64,000 bases of DNA from Barnesiella viscericola DSM 18177 (GCF_000512915.1 NZ_CP007034.1:310001-374000); one strand, 5' to 3'; shown: positions 9,321 through 19,443, numbered from the stretch's first letter. Translations and numbers: made by a program. The notes: generated by a model from the letters alone, not told the origin.

Positions 9321-9341
9321 ACATATCAGGATAACAGCACT

Positions 9342-11741
9342 ATGAAAAACAAGATCATTATACTCCTGTGTCTGCTTTTCTGCACGTCTTACGTATCAGC
9401 CGAAAATGTAGCCCTCTGGTTCGATTCACCGGCCAATCAATGGATGCAGTCTTTGCCTGTGGGGAACGGACGCCTGGGTGCAATGATTTTTGGTGGTGTT
9501 GACACAGAAAAATTGGCGCTGAATGAGTCAAGCATGTGGGCAGGCCAATATGCCCCCGAACAGGAAAAATCTTTCGGGAAAGCCAAACTTCAAGAACTGA
9601 GAGAACTGTTTTTCCAAGGAAAACTCGTCGAAGGGAATCAGATGTGCCACGAATATTTAACAAGCGACAATCACTCGTTTGGTACCCATCTCCCTGTTGG
9701 AGACCTGAATATACAATTCCTCTATCCCGTAGAGGGCTCTTACACGAACTACAAGCGGGTTTTGGATCTTGACAAGGGGCTGCACACGGTCTCATATACC
9801 TTAGGGAATGTGACCTATACCAGAGAATGCTTTGCCTCCAATCCCGATGATGTATTGGTTATGCATGTGACGGCAAATAAGAAAAGTTCCGTTTCGGTTG
9901 AAATTTCCTTAAACCTGCTCCGACAGCCATCGAAAGTGAGAACACTAGACAATCAATTGATATTCAATGGTCAGGCATTATCCAAAAACTCCAAGGGAGG
10001 TGTCTGGTTCGAAGGCAGAGTAACCGTGTCGGCAATAGGAGGCAACGTGCAAACGAAAGAGAACAAAATAGCGGTGAGCAATGCCGATGAATTAATTTTA
10101 AGAATTGATATTCGCACCGACTACAAAAACCCCGGCTACAAGGGCCTCTGCAAAAAGACCGTAAAAGCAGCCGAGAAAAAATCGTATGAGAAGATAAAGA
10201 AACAGCACATCGCCGATTTTTCGGCACTCTTCAACCGCGTAAGTTTGAGCCTGGGCGACAAGCGTGACGCTTATCAACTCCCCACATCGGTACGGTTGAA
10301 ACAATATAGAGAAAATCCGGCAGAGGATCCCGCTTTCGTAGCCTTGTTCTTTCAATACGCTCGTTACCTGTTAATCTCCTCTTCCCGAGAAAACTCGCCA
10401 TTGCCAATCGCTCTACAAGGGTTTTTCAATGACAATCTCGCCTGTAACATGGCTTGGACCAACGACTATCACTTGGACATCAACACCCAGCAAAATTACT
10501 GGCTATCCAATGTCGGAAATCTGTCGGAATGTAACGCTCCGCTATTCAAATATATTCAAGAGCTGTCGGTCTATGGACAAAGAACGGCACAAAACGTATA
10601 CGGCTGTAAGGGCTGGACCGCTCATACGGTAGCCAACATATGGGGATATACCTCTCCATCAAACGGCATAGGGTATGGACTGTTCCCGACCGCATCTTCC
10701 TGGCTGGCCAGCCATTTATGGACCGAATACGAATATACCCAAGACCGGAAATTCCTTAAAGATACGGCTTACCCTCTTTTAAAAGGGAATGCTGAATTTT
10801 TACTGGATTATATGGTGGAAGACCCCTCCGGGAAATATCTGTTGACCGGTCCCAGCATATCTCCTGAAAATTCATTTGTATACAACAACACGGCGCTATC
10901 CGCCTCCATGATGCCTACATGCGACAGAGTATTGGCGTATGAGATTCTAAACTCTACCCTGCAATCGGCCCGAATATTAAATGTAGACATTGATTTTCAG
11001 AATGATATAGAAAATGCGCTGCAAAAACTGCCCCCTATACGGTTGATGGCTAATGGCGGTATTCGTGAATGGTTAGAAGACTATCAAGAAGCAATCCCAA
11101 ATCACAGGCACACCACTCACCTGCTCTCTTTGTATCCATTCAACCAAATCAGTCTGGACTATACTCCTGAATTGGCGAAGGGAGCCTTGACTACGATTGA
11201 AAATCGGCTGTCTGCGCCCGATTGGGAAGATGTGGAATGGAGCAGAGCAAATATGATTTGCTACTATGCCCGACTGCACAAGAATCAAGAAGCCTATAAC
11301 AGCATCAATATTCTATTGGAGAAACTGATTCGCGACAACTTATTCTCGGTTTCACCCGTCGGGATAGCGGGAGCCGCGACCGACATATTTGCCATTGACG
11401 GGAATCAAGCTGCGGCAGCCGGTATTGCAGAGATGCTGATACAGAGTCAAAACGGCTATATCGAACTACTGCCATGCCTCCCCGAACAGTGGAACAAGGG
11501 GGCATGTGCGGGCCTCTGTATAAGAGGCGGCGGGCAAGTCGATTTTTCCTGGGACAGACAAGGTGTAAAAGCGGCAACTATACATGCAAAGAACGATTAT
11601 CCTTATCGTATTAAATTGCCCAAAGAGAATCGATACGAAATCCTCCTTAATCAAAAACGTATCAACATGGTTCCCGACAAACATGGACTGATAAGCATAT
11701 CCATGAATCAAGGAGATACCCTAAATCTGATTAGACTTTAA
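9342..11741 (+). CDS. GH95-family alpha-L-fucosidase (or alpha-L-galactosidase), secreted
   Basis: A 799-residue protein with a signal peptide (ends SYVSAEN), the GH95 N-terminal beta domain (LPVGNGRLGAMIFGGV, LNESSMWAG) and an (alpha/alpha)6 barrel. Expected catalytic landmarks: E509 in GPSISPENSF (general acid position), D686 in FAIDGNQAAAAGIAEML, and N381 in YHLDINTQQNYW. The family usually has Asn-x-Asn at the last site; here the first Asn is Asp (D379). GH95 enzymes are inverting and remove alpha-1,2-linked L-fucose from galactose, or L-galactose in some members. Removal of fucose would open a blood group-type chain to the beta-galactosidase of this locus. It is the last gene of the block. 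Family certain; exact sugar inferred. Confidence 0.9.
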   Translation: MKNKIIILLCLLFCTSYVSAENVALWFDSPANQWMQSLPVGNGRLGAMIFGGVDTEKLALNESSMWAGQYAPEQEKSFGKAKLQELRELFFQGKLVEGNQMCHEYLTSDNHSFGTHLPVGDLNIQFLYPVEGSYTNYKRVLDLDKGLHTVSYTLGNVTYTRECFASNPDDVLVMHVTANKKSSVSVEISLNLLRQPSKVRTLDNQLIFNGQALSKNSKGGVWFEGRVTVSAIGGNVQTKENKIAVSNADELILRIDIRTDYKNPGYKGLCKKTVKAAEKKSYEKIKKQHIADFSALFNRVSLSLGDKRDAYQLPTSVRLKQYRENPAEDPAFVALFFQYARYLLISSSRENSPLPIALQGFFNDNLACNMAWTNDYHLDINTQQNYWLSNVGNLSECNAPLFKYIQELSVYGQRTAQNVYGCKGWTAHTVANIWGYTSPSNGIGYGLFPTASSWLASHLWTEYEYTQDRKFLKDTAYPLLKGNAEFLLDYMVEDPSGKYLLTGPSISPENSFVYNNTALSASMMPTCDRVLAYEILNSTLQSARILNVDIDFQNDIENALQKLPPIRLMANGGIREWLEDYQEAIPNHRHTTHLLSLYPFNQISLDYTPELAKGALTTIENRLSAPDWEDVEWSRANMICYYARLHKNQEAYNSINILLEKLIRDNLFSVSPVGIAGAATDIFAIDGNQAAAAGIAEMLIQSQNGYIELLPCLPEQWNKGACAGLCIRGGGQVDFSWDRQGVKAATIHAKNDYPYRIKLPKENRYEILLNQKRINMVPDKHGLISISMNQGDTLNLIRL

Positions 11742-11787
11742 CTCGATAGATATTGGTGTATATTAATTGATAAAACTAGGAATAACC

Positions 11788-12030
11788 TCACATCGAATAA
11801 ATGAGGAATATCGTATAGACAATACCAACTATACCTACCCCCAGAGCACATGCCGACCCGATAATAAACGGTCGGTCATGTGTTCTGATACCGTATATCA
11901 ACGCAGCCAACGCACATGGGGCAATAGTGAGTATGGCAAAGGCTCTGAATATAATGAAACATATAAACAGGATTCCACCAAGCAAAATAAGGATTTTATT
12001 TCTACTCATCATCTCAACAGTTCGTTTCAT
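11788..12030 (-). CDS. Small two-helix membrane protein, unknown function
   Basis: An 80-residue frame with a basic N-terminus (MKRTVEMMSRNK) and two or three hydrophobic stretches (ILILLGGILFICFIIF; ILTIAPCALAALIYGI; GSACALGVGIVGIVYTIFLIY) separated by a charged turn (RTHDRP). The codon pattern and positive-inside arrangement look like a real inner-membrane protein, but I recognise no family. An alternative in-frame start (MMSRNK) lies 18 bases downstream. It is convergent with GH95 and divergent from the CPBP protease gene and sits at the boundary between the AT-rich glycosidase block and the GC-richer chromosome. No operon partner. Confidence 0.5.
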   Translation of the reverse strand: MKRTVEMMSRNKILILLGGILFICFIIFRAFAILTIAPCALAALIYGIRTHDRPFIIGSACALGVGIVGIVYTIFLIYSM

Positions 12031-12111
12031 ATAGATTAAATTTCCCGCACAGAGCTCATATGCAAAGAAGCAAAAAATAATTTTATGCCCCCAATCAAAA
12101 CGGCCTTTTTC

Positions 12112-12144
12112 TTTGGGCAGCCTTTTATTTTTGTACTATCTTTA
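12112..12144 (+). promoter_or_regulatory. Promoter of the CPBP protease gene
   Basis: A -33 TTTG (12112-12115) and a near-consensus -7 box TATCTTTA (12137-12144) are 21 bases apart. They end 19 bases before the ATG at 12164, which argues for that start over an earlier in-frame ATG at 12113. Confidence 0.45.
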
Positions 12145-12163
12145 CCCTCGAAAAAGAAATGTC

Positions 12164-13054
12164 ATGAAAATTACCGAATATATCCGCCATTCGTCGGTGG
12201 GTGTGAAACTCATCGTGCTACTGATATTGATTCTGTGCGGCGTGTTTGTCATCGCCATTCCCATGCTTTTTGTGCAGGGTGAGTATGCGCTACTGACAGG
12301 CATGTACCTGCAAAATATCGGTATGTTCATCTTGCCGGCCTGGTTCGCAGCCATGCTGTTTTGGGGCAACGCCGGACGGGGTCTGCGTCTGAACAAGGCC
12401 CCTCGCCTGCTCGAACTGCTGTGTATCGTGATACTCTATTTCGTGGCTACCCCCATGTTCAACCGCTTGGTAGAGTGGAACGAGTCCATCAACTTGCCCG
12501 AAGCATTCGCCTCTATCGAAGCCTGGATGCGTCAACAGGAGGAGGCAGCAGCTACGGTAACCGAGCAGTTGATGCAAATACACTCACTACCCCATTTCCT
12601 GGCTGTCGTCCTGGGTATCGGTGTTCTCACCGGCATGGGCGAGGAGATGGTGTTCCGGGGCATACTCCAACAGGTGGTTCAGGGTGAAAGCCGTCGAGCT
12701 CATGTAGCCGTATGGACCTGTGCCTTCCTGTTCAGTGCCATACACTTGCAATTCTACGGATTCTTCCCCCGACTGCTGCTGGGGGCCTTTTTCGGTTATC
12801 TGCTGGTGTGGAGCGGCAACCTGTGGCTCCCCATCTTCGGGCATCTGTTCAACAACAGCATGGTGGCCTGCATCTCCTATTTTACCGGGAATGACTCGCA
12901 CAACACGTTGGAGGCATTGGGCACGACACAATCCTCCACGGCTTGGCTGGCGTGGGTAAGCCTTGTAGCAACCGTCCTCCTGCTCTATCTATTCTATAAG
13001 AAGGTATTTACAGCTTCCGCCAAAATCAAAGGAATTTCTTCCGATGGAAGATAA
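12164..13054 (+). CDS. CPBP-family intramembrane glutamic-type protease (CAAX protease-like)
   Basis: A 296-residue inner-membrane protein with about seven hydrophobic segments. The Abi/CPBP (PF02517) motifs are all present: the EExxxR motif in [12 protein letters not shown], a His in [14 protein letters not shown], and a His with two Asn in [12 protein letters not shown]. Members of this family cleave peptides in the membrane; roles range from prenyl-protein processing to bacteriocin immunity and are not known for this one. The start at 12164 (MKITEYIRH) is preferred because a promoter-like -7 box lies just upstream. It converges with lptB, and the two coding sequences overlap by 29 bases at their 3' ends. 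Confidence 0.88.
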   Translation: MKITEYIRHSSVGVKLIVLLILILCGVFVIAIPMLFVQGEYALLTGMYLQNIGMFILPAWFAAMLFWGNAGRGLRLNKAPRLLELLCIVILYFVATPMFNRLVEWNESINLPEAFASIEAWMRQQEEAAATVTEQLMQIHSLPHFLAVVLGIGVLTGMGEEMVFRGILQQVVQGESRRAHVAVWTCAFLFSAIHLQFYGFFPRLLLGAFFGYLLVWSGNLWLPIFGHLFNNSMVACISYFTGNDSHNTLEALGTTQSSTAWLAWVSLVATVLLLYLFYKKVFTASAKIKGISSDGR

Positions 13055-13865
13055 AGTTACGACCTAAGTATTTCTCCCGCACGATGGGATTCTCGGCCAA
13101 CTCTTCGGAGGTTCCCTGAAACAGGATTTTCCCCTCGAACAACAGATAAGCCCGGTCGGTAATACTCAATGTCTCGGGTGCATTGTGGTCGGTAATGAGA
13201 ATACCGATATTCTTCTCCTTTAATTTATACACAATCGACTGAATGTCCTCTACGGCAATCGGGTCGACACCGGCAAAGGGTTCGTCGAGCATGATGAACT
13301 TGGGACTGATGGCCAGACAGCGAGCAATCTCGGTACGTCGCCGCTCACCACCCGACAACTGGTCGCCCAGATTCTTGCGGACCTTCTGCAAGCGGAACTC
13401 GGCAATGAGACTTTCCAGTTTGTCGCGCTGATACTCTTTGGTCGTGGGGGTCATTTCGAGCACACAACGAATGTTATCCTCGACCGATAGCTTGCGGAAT
13501 ACCGATGCCTCCTGGGCCAAATATCCGATACCGATTTGAGCCCGCTTGTACACGGGATAATCGGTAATATCGAGGTCGTTGAGATAAATATGTCCCTGGT
13601 TGGGAGTAATCAACCCAGTGGTCATATAAAACGTGGTTGTCTTCCCGGCGCCGTTCGGGCCCAGCAGTCCCACGATTTCACCCTGTGTCACATCGATCGA
13701 CACATGATTGACCACCGTGCGTTGACGATACTTTTTCACCAAGTCCTCGGTCCGCAACACCATGTTGTGACTCTCAGATTCGGGATTTGTCAGTTGAACC
13801 TCGGCCGGTTCTTTTCTTTCCGTATCGGCAACTTCGGCCCGATGTTTGAAAAGTTTGGAGAACAT
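13026..13865 (-). CDS. lptB: Lipopolysaccharide export ABC ATPase LptB
   Basis: The ATPase that powers LPS extraction from the inner membrane with LptF/LptG. Visible: Walker [12 protein letters not shown]-loop [17 protein letters not shown], signature [13 protein letters not shown], Walker [14 protein letters not shown] and switch His in LITDHN. The FRKLSVEDN and ERRR features are characteristic of LptB among ABC ATPases. The frame has about 35 extra N-terminal charged residues before [12 protein letters not shown]; the true start may be that internal Met (13760), or the extension may be real. A -7-like box TATCTTTG on the minus strand at 13979-13986 could be its promoter. It is divergent from mlaE and convergent with the CPBP protease gene. 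Confidence 0.93.
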   Translation of the reverse strand: MFSKLFKHRAEVADTERKEPAEVQLTNPESESHNMVLRTEDLVKKYRQRTVVNHVSIDVTQGEIVGLLGPNGAGKTTTFYMTTGLITPNQGHIYLNDLDITDYPVYKRAQIGIGYLAQEASVFRKLSVEDNIRCVLEMTPTTKEYQRDKLESLIAEFRLQKVRKNLGDQLSGGERRRTEIARCLAISPKFIMLDEPFAGVDPIAVEDIQSIVYKLKEKNIGILITDHNAPETLSITDRAYLLFEGKILFQGTSEELAENPIVREKYLGRNFIFHRKKFL

Positions 13866-13978
13866 ATTTAATTCGTTAGCGTTTTATCCATGCAGAGAGC
13901 GATGGCGACAATCCCCACTCACGAGGGACAACCGACCCGCTTGTAGCCCGGTATCCCGACTCACTGCCAATTGGGAAA

Positions 13979-13986
13979 CAAAGATA
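13979..13986 (-). promoter_or_regulatory. Minus-strand -7 box upstream of lptB
   Basis: TATCTTTG on the minus strand, about 115 bases before the lptB start. It lies in the 251-base divergent region 13866-14116, which otherwise shows no clear feature besides the opposing mlaE promoter. Confidence 0.4.
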
Positions 13987-14082
13987 CGAAAATAGCGATA
14001 TTCATGCGCCACTTTTGCGAAATAAAATGATACCGCAGTCATTTCAAGGGAAAAAGAATTGCCGTACATCAATCTTTTTCAC

Positions 14083-14090
14083 TACTTTTG
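14083..14090 (+). promoter_or_regulatory. -7 box of the mlaE-mlaF operon
   Basis: TACTTTTG, an exact TAnnTTTG match, 26 bases before the mlaE ATG. No TTTG at the -33 distance is seen. Confidence 0.5.
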
Positions 14091-14116
14091 TTCCTTGATA
14101 TTCCAAAACAACGGAT

Positions 14117-14863
14117 ATGATTATAGACGATTCATTACGGAAATTCGGGGATTACGTCCTGCTGATGAGGCGGGTCTTCACCCGGCCCGACCGCTGGCGG
14201 GAATTTTTCAAACGATACATAGCCGAAATCTATAAACTGGGTATCGACTCCATTCCCATCGTAATCACCATCTCGGTCTTTATCGGTGCGGTTATCGCCA
14301 TACAGATGCAGAAGAACGTAGTCTCTCCCCTTATACCGGCCTATGCCGTAGGACTGGCTACCCGCGACGTGATTCTGTTGGAATTCTCCTCCTCGATACT
14401 CTGTCTGATATTGGCCGGTAAGGTGGGCTCGAACATCGCCTCCGAGATAGGCACCATGCGGGTGACCGAACAGATTGACGCTCTCGAAATCATGGGGGTC
14501 AACTCGGCCAACCTGCTTATCCTTCCCAAGATTGCTGCCATGGTCTCCTTCATTCCAGTACTGGTCGTTTTCAGTATGGCGAGCGGCATCACGGGAGGTT
14601 ACCTCATAGCCCAGTTCACCGACATCATTTCGGTCTCGAAATACATCTACGGTCTGCAAAGTTTCTTTGTCGAGTACTACATCTGGCAAGCCATCTTCAA
14701 GGCTCTGTTCTTCGCCTTCGTCATCAGCAGTGTGGCCTCGTACTACGGCTACCGGGTAAAAGGCGGAGCCCTCGAAGTGGGTCAAGCCAGTACCGATTCG
14801 GTGGTAGTCAGCAGCGTAATCGTGTTGCTGCTCGATGTAATCCTCACTCAAATCCTGTTCTGA
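14117..14863 (+). CDS. mlaE: MlaE-family ABC transporter permease
   Basis: A 248-residue multi-pass membrane protein of the MlaE/TTG2B family (PF02405), part of the retrograde phospholipid transport machinery that keeps the outer membrane asymmetric. Family hallmarks: SIPIVITISVFIGAVIAIQM near the N-terminus, ILLEFSSSILCLILAGKVG, and the EIGTMRVTEQIDALEIMGV segment that contacts the ATPase. The stop overlaps the start of the next gene by one base (TGATG at 14861-14865), so the two are translationally coupled. The substrate-binding MlaD-like subunit is not in the window. Start chosen from the nearby -7 box. Confidence 0.92.
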   Translation: MIIDDSLRKFGDYVLLMRRVFTRPDRWREFFKRYIAEIYKLGIDSIPIVITISVFIGAVIAIQMQKNVVSPLIPAYAVGLATRDVILLEFSSSILCLILAGKVGSNIASEIGTMRVTEQIDALEIMGVNSANLLILPKIAAMVSFIPVLVVFSMASGITGGYLIAQFTDIISVSKYIYGLQSFFVEYYIWQAIFKALFFAFVISSVASYYGYRVKGGALEVGQASTDSVVVSSVIVLLLDVILTQILF

Positions 14864-15654
14864 TGATAACGGTAAACAACGTATATAAGCTGTTTGACGG
14901 AAAAGAGATTCTGCACGATGTTTCCGCCAAATTCTATTCCGGCAAAACCAATCTGATTATCGGGCAAAGCGGCTCGGGTAAAACCGTATTGATGAAATGT
15001 ATCGTGGGGCTGTTACGCCCCGACAAGGGACAAATCTGTTACGACGGCCGCGACGTCATGGCCATGACACAAGCCCAGACAAAGGCTCTGCGCAACGAAA
15101 TCGGTATGCTGTTCCAAGGGTCGGCCCTGTTCGACTCGGAGACAGTCCTGGGGAACGTCATGTTCCCCCTGCGCATGTTCACCCATGACAGCTACGCAGC
15201 CTGCAAGAAACGGGCCGAATTCTGCCTGGAACGAGTAAATCTGAAAGGGGTTAACGACCTCTATCCTTCGGAAATTAGTGGAGGTATGCAGAAACGGGTT
15301 GCCATCGCGAGAGCCATCGCCCTGAATCCCAAATACCTGTTTTGCGACGAACCCAACTCGGGACTTGACCCCAAAACTTCAATTCTTATCGACGAATTGT
15401 TGAGCGACATCACCCGCGAGTACAACATGACGACCATCATCAACACTCACGACATGAACTCGGTAATCGGCATCGGCGAGAATATTGTCTTTATCAACAA
15501 GGGCTACCGGGAATGGGTAGGTAACAAGAACAAGATTTTCACCTCGTCGAACGAGGCTTTGAACGATTTCGTCTTTGCCACCCGCCTCTTCAAGGAGGTC
15601 AAAGGCTACATGATTGAAGAGTACCGCAAGCAAGAGGCTACGGAAGAAAAATAA
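14863..15654 (+). CDS. mlaF: MlaF-family ABC transporter ATPase
   Basis: A 263-residue ATPase partner of MlaE. Visible: Walker A IGQSGSGKTVLMKC, Q-loop LFQGSALFDSETVLGNVMFP (typical of MlaF/TTG2A), signature EISGGMQKRVAIARA, Walker B YLFCDEPNSGLDP and switch His in INTHDMNS. It uses ATP hydrolysis to move phospholipids between the membranes. It overlaps mlaE by one base. A C-terminal ~40 residues extends beyond the core (FATRLFKEVKGYMIEEYRKQ). It is followed by a stem-loop likely to end the operon. With lptB on the other side of the promoter region, this forms an envelope-lipid transport cluster. Confidence 0.92.
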   Translation: MITVNNVYKLFDGKEILHDVSAKFYSGKTNLIIGQSGSGKTVLMKCIVGLLRPDKGQICYDGRDVMAMTQAQTKALRNEIGMLFQGSALFDSETVLGNVMFPLRMFTHDSYAACKKRAEFCLERVNLKGVNDLYPSEISGGMQKRVAIARAIALNPKYLFCDEPNSGLDPKTSILIDELLSDITREYNMTTIINTHDMNSVIGIGENIVFINKGYREWVGNKNKIFTSSNEALNDFVFATRLFKEVKGYMIEEYRKQEATEEK

Positions 15655-15680
15655 GACGACCGGCAAAAACGATTAGCGAA

Positions 15681-15720
15681 AAGTGTTGGAGCCCGACTTT
15701 CATCGAGCTCCAACACTTTA
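15681..15720 (+). terminator. Stem-loop after mlaF
   Basis: A 12-bp perfect stem, AAGTGTTGGAGC (15681-15692) with GCTCCAACACTT (15706-15717), loop of 13 bases, followed by a weak T-rich stretch (TAAATCTT). It sits 27 bases after the mlaF stop. Confidence 0.65.
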
Positions 15721-15817
15721 AATCTTACGGCTGCGATAAACCTCGATGCCGCTCCTGAACAGTTGTAGAGGTCAGCCCGATTGACAAGCATGCAATTTCC
15801 CTTTGTATAACCCTATA

Positions 15818-16555
15818 TTAGCAGTAAATCAGGCAATAGAGTGCTGCGGCAATGAATCCACCGATAATAGGACCTGCCACAGGCACCCAAGAGTATCCCC
15901 AGTCGTTGGTACCTTTCCCCTTAATCGGCAAAATGGCGTGAGCGATGCGCGGAGCCAGATCCCGAGCCGGGTTGATGGCATACCCCGTCGTTCCACCCAG
16001 CGACATACCCAATGCAATAATCAGCATGGCCACCGGGAATGCCCCCAAAGCGCCCATACCTACCTCGAAAGTATTTCCGTCGATAGAGAGGGCGAGAATG
16101 ACAAATACCAGCATAAAAGTCCCTACGATTTCGCTGAACAAATTGCGTCCATAGTTGCGGATAGCAGGAGCCGTACAGAATGTAGCCAGCTTGGCCGCAG
16201 GGTCATCGGTAGCGTCATAGTGGTCCTTGTAATAAAGATAAACCAATACTGCCCCCGTAAAACCACCGAGCATCTGTGCCACGATGTAAGGAACGACCAG
16301 GCTCCAACTGAATGTCCCGGCAGCAGCCAGACCCAGAGTAACAGCCGGATTGAGATGAGCGCCCGAATAGGGCCCCGAGATGAAGACCCCGAGCATGACG
16401 GCAAGCCCCCAGGCTATTGTCACGACAACCCAACCGCCGTTCTCACCTTTCGACTTTTTCAGGATATTCGAGGCGACCACCCCATCGCCAAACAATACCA
16501 GTATGGCCGTCCCGATAAACTCGAAGAGACTTTTGGTAAATACGACATCATCCAT
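15818..16555 (-). CDS. glpF: Glycerol uptake facilitator (MIP/aquaglyceroporin)
   Basis: A 245-residue six-helix channel of the major intrinsic protein family. The first pore loop carries SGAHLNPAVTLG and the second GYAINPARDLAPR; the Asp after NPAR is the aquaglyceroporin hallmark separating glycerol channels from water channels. It brings glycerol across the inner membrane, to be trapped as glycerol-3-phosphate by GlpK. It is the second gene of a minus-strand operon, 33 bases after glpK. The upstream glpK carries a premature stop, so translation of the upstream frame may end early and lower glpF expression by polarity; glpF itself looks intact. Confidence 0.93.
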   Translation of the reverse strand: MDDVVFTKSLFEFIGTAILVLFGDGVVASNILKKSKGENGGWVVVTIAWGLAVMLGVFISGPYSGAHLNPAVTLGLAAAGTFSWSLVVPYIVAQMLGGFTGAVLVYLYYKDHYDATDDPAAKLATFCTAPAIRNYGRNLFSEIVGTFMLVFVILALSIDGNTFEVGMGALGAFPVAMLIIALGMSLGGTTGYAINPARDLAPRIAHAILPIKGKGTNDWGYSWVPVAGPIIGGFIAAALYCLIYC

Positions 16556-16588
16556 GGCTTTTAGATTTCCGGTTAATGAATTCTTATC

Positions 16589-18097
<1,509 letters not shown>

Positions 18098-18187
18098 TTA
18101 GGTTAACTCTTATTGGTCAAACTGGAAAGTCGCCACAAAAAGACGGCTCTCCATCACGGTGTTTTCACAGCTTAGTTGCTTCGTTTC

Positions 18188-18219
18188 CAAAAATATAAAA
18201 CATTTTCGCAAAGGACAAA
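18188..18219 (-). promoter_or_regulatory. Promoter of the glpK-glpF operon
   Basis: On the minus strand a -33 TTTG (18219-18216) and a -7 box TATTTTTG (18195-18188) are 20 bases apart, an exact fit to the Bacteroidetes consensus. It lies about 100 bases before the glpK ATG. Confidence 0.65.
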
Positions 18220-18291
18220 ATAAAATGTAAATCTTTCTGTCACATCATTCCTATTCCCTGCAAGATAATACCCGCCAATCTCCAAAAACAC

Positions 18292-18329
18292 GCCCATAAT
18301 GCGGGTATAATTACCTCTGCATTATGGGC
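18292..18329 (-). terminator. Long hairpin, probable terminator of the LRR gene
   Basis: An 11-bp perfect stem GCCCATAATGC / GCATTATGGGC with a 16-base loop that itself contains GGTA-TAAT-TACC. On the minus strand it is followed by GTGTTTTTGG, and it sits 53 bases past the stop of the LRR gene. It is the most notable item in the 296-base interval 18086-18381 apart from the glpK promoter. Confidence 0.55.
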
Positions 18330-18381
18330 CCGATTTAAACATGAAGAGAATGTTTCAGACAATATGCCTGCTCTTTACACA

Positions 18382-19443
18382 TCAGTAATTCCACTGACAG
18401 GCAATCATGCGCAGGTTGCTGTCACCTATGGTGCGCAAATCAATCAGTTGGTTGTACCGGCAGTTGATGTAGACTAGATTGGGACAAAAGGATACGTCGA
18501 GCATATTCAATTGATTATTGTTGCAGATAACCCGTTGCAGCATGGTGCGGTTACTCAAATCAAGCGTAGTAAGGTCGTTGTAGGAGCAATCGACAAAATA
18601 GAGATTGTTGCTCCCGTCGAGATTCAAGGTGGTGAGATTGTTGTAGGAGCAGACCAAATCGGTCAGCGACGTACAGTTGAGCACCCCCAAAGTGGTCATG
18701 TTGTTGTCGCTGCACACGAATGACGAGAGTGAAGGCAGCTTGGAGATAACCATGTTGACAATCTCGTTGTCGTCGATATTCAAGTTCGACAGGCTCACCG
18801 TACCAAAGAGATTCAAATTGGTGAGTTTGTTATAACCGCAATAGAGATTTTTCAGATTCTCACAACTGTCGACCATCAACGATTCGAGGTGGCACCCCTG
18901 CACGTTCAGGCTTTGCAACTGCTGGGCTCCATTTACATTGAGTTCGACAAAAAGGTTGTTGGAACAATTCAAGTTTTTCAATCCCGGTAACCCCGACAGC
19001 GACAAATCGGTCAACCGGTTTTTATAGCAGTCGAGTTTGATCAGGGCCGGACAGTTGTCGATATTCAATGCCGAAAGTTTGTTACGGCTCACATTCAACG
19101 TGTTGAGCGCCGTACACCCCGACACCTCGATACCCGTGAGTTGGTTGCGCGAACAGTCTACCTTTTGCAATGCGGTAAAGCCCGCCAGGTCCAGTTCTCC
19201 GGCCAACTCCTTGTCCGACCACTCGATTGAGATGGCCCTGCCGTCACTCCAAGTCACACCTTTCCAGGTAGAGGGATTGTTGATATTGGTGATTCCCAAT
19301 CGAACATAGTTGGCATCACCTTTGGCCGAAGTCTGTTGCAAGAAGTTTTGCAGTTGCTTGACCTCCTTTTGATTGCTTTTTTGAGCGAACAAGAGCCCCG
19401 CGCTTCCCAGCACGACGACACACATAAGGAAAACTCTTTTCAT
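18382..19443 (-). CDS. Secreted leucine-rich repeat protein
   Basis: A 353-residue protein with a signal peptide (MKRVFLMCVVVLGSAGLLFAQ) and a short N-terminal domain (KGVTWSDGRAISIEW), followed from about residue 80 to the end by a dozen leucine-rich repeats of about 21 residues. The repeat unit reads roughly L-x-x-L-x-C-x-x-N-x-L-T-x-L-x-L-S/D, for example LKNLNCSNNLFVELNVNG and LTDLVCSYNNLTTLNLDG; a Cys or Val at the sixth position recurs in most units, building an inner Cys/Asn ladder. Such proteins in Bacteroidales are usually surface or periplasmic binding proteins of unknown ligand. No membrane anchor or sorting domain is seen at the C-terminus. Monocistronic, with a hairpin downstream. 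Function not assigned. Confidence 0.8.
   Translation of the reverse strand: MKRVFLMCVVVLGSAGLLFAQKSNQKEVKQLQNFLQQTSAKGDANYVRLGITNINNPSTWKGVTWSDGRAISIEWSDKELAGELDLAGFTALQKVDCSRNQLTGIEVSGCTALNTLNVSRNKLSALNIDNCPALIKLDCYKNRLTDLSLSGLPGLKNLNCSNNLFVELNVNGAQQLQSLNVQGCHLESLMVDSCENLKNLYCGYNKLTNLNLFGTVSLSNLNIDDNEIVNMVISKLPSLSSFVCSDNNMTTLGVLNCTSLTDLVCSYNNLTTLNLDGSNNLYFVDCSYNDLTTLDLSNRTMLQRVICNNNQLNMLDVSFCPNLVYINCRYNQLIDLRTIGDSNLRMIACQWNY

Noticed and set aside
18382-19200. Regular DNA repetition resembling a repeat array
   Set aside because: The period is 63 bases in coding frame with diverged units; it reflects leucine-rich repeats, not a CRISPR array.
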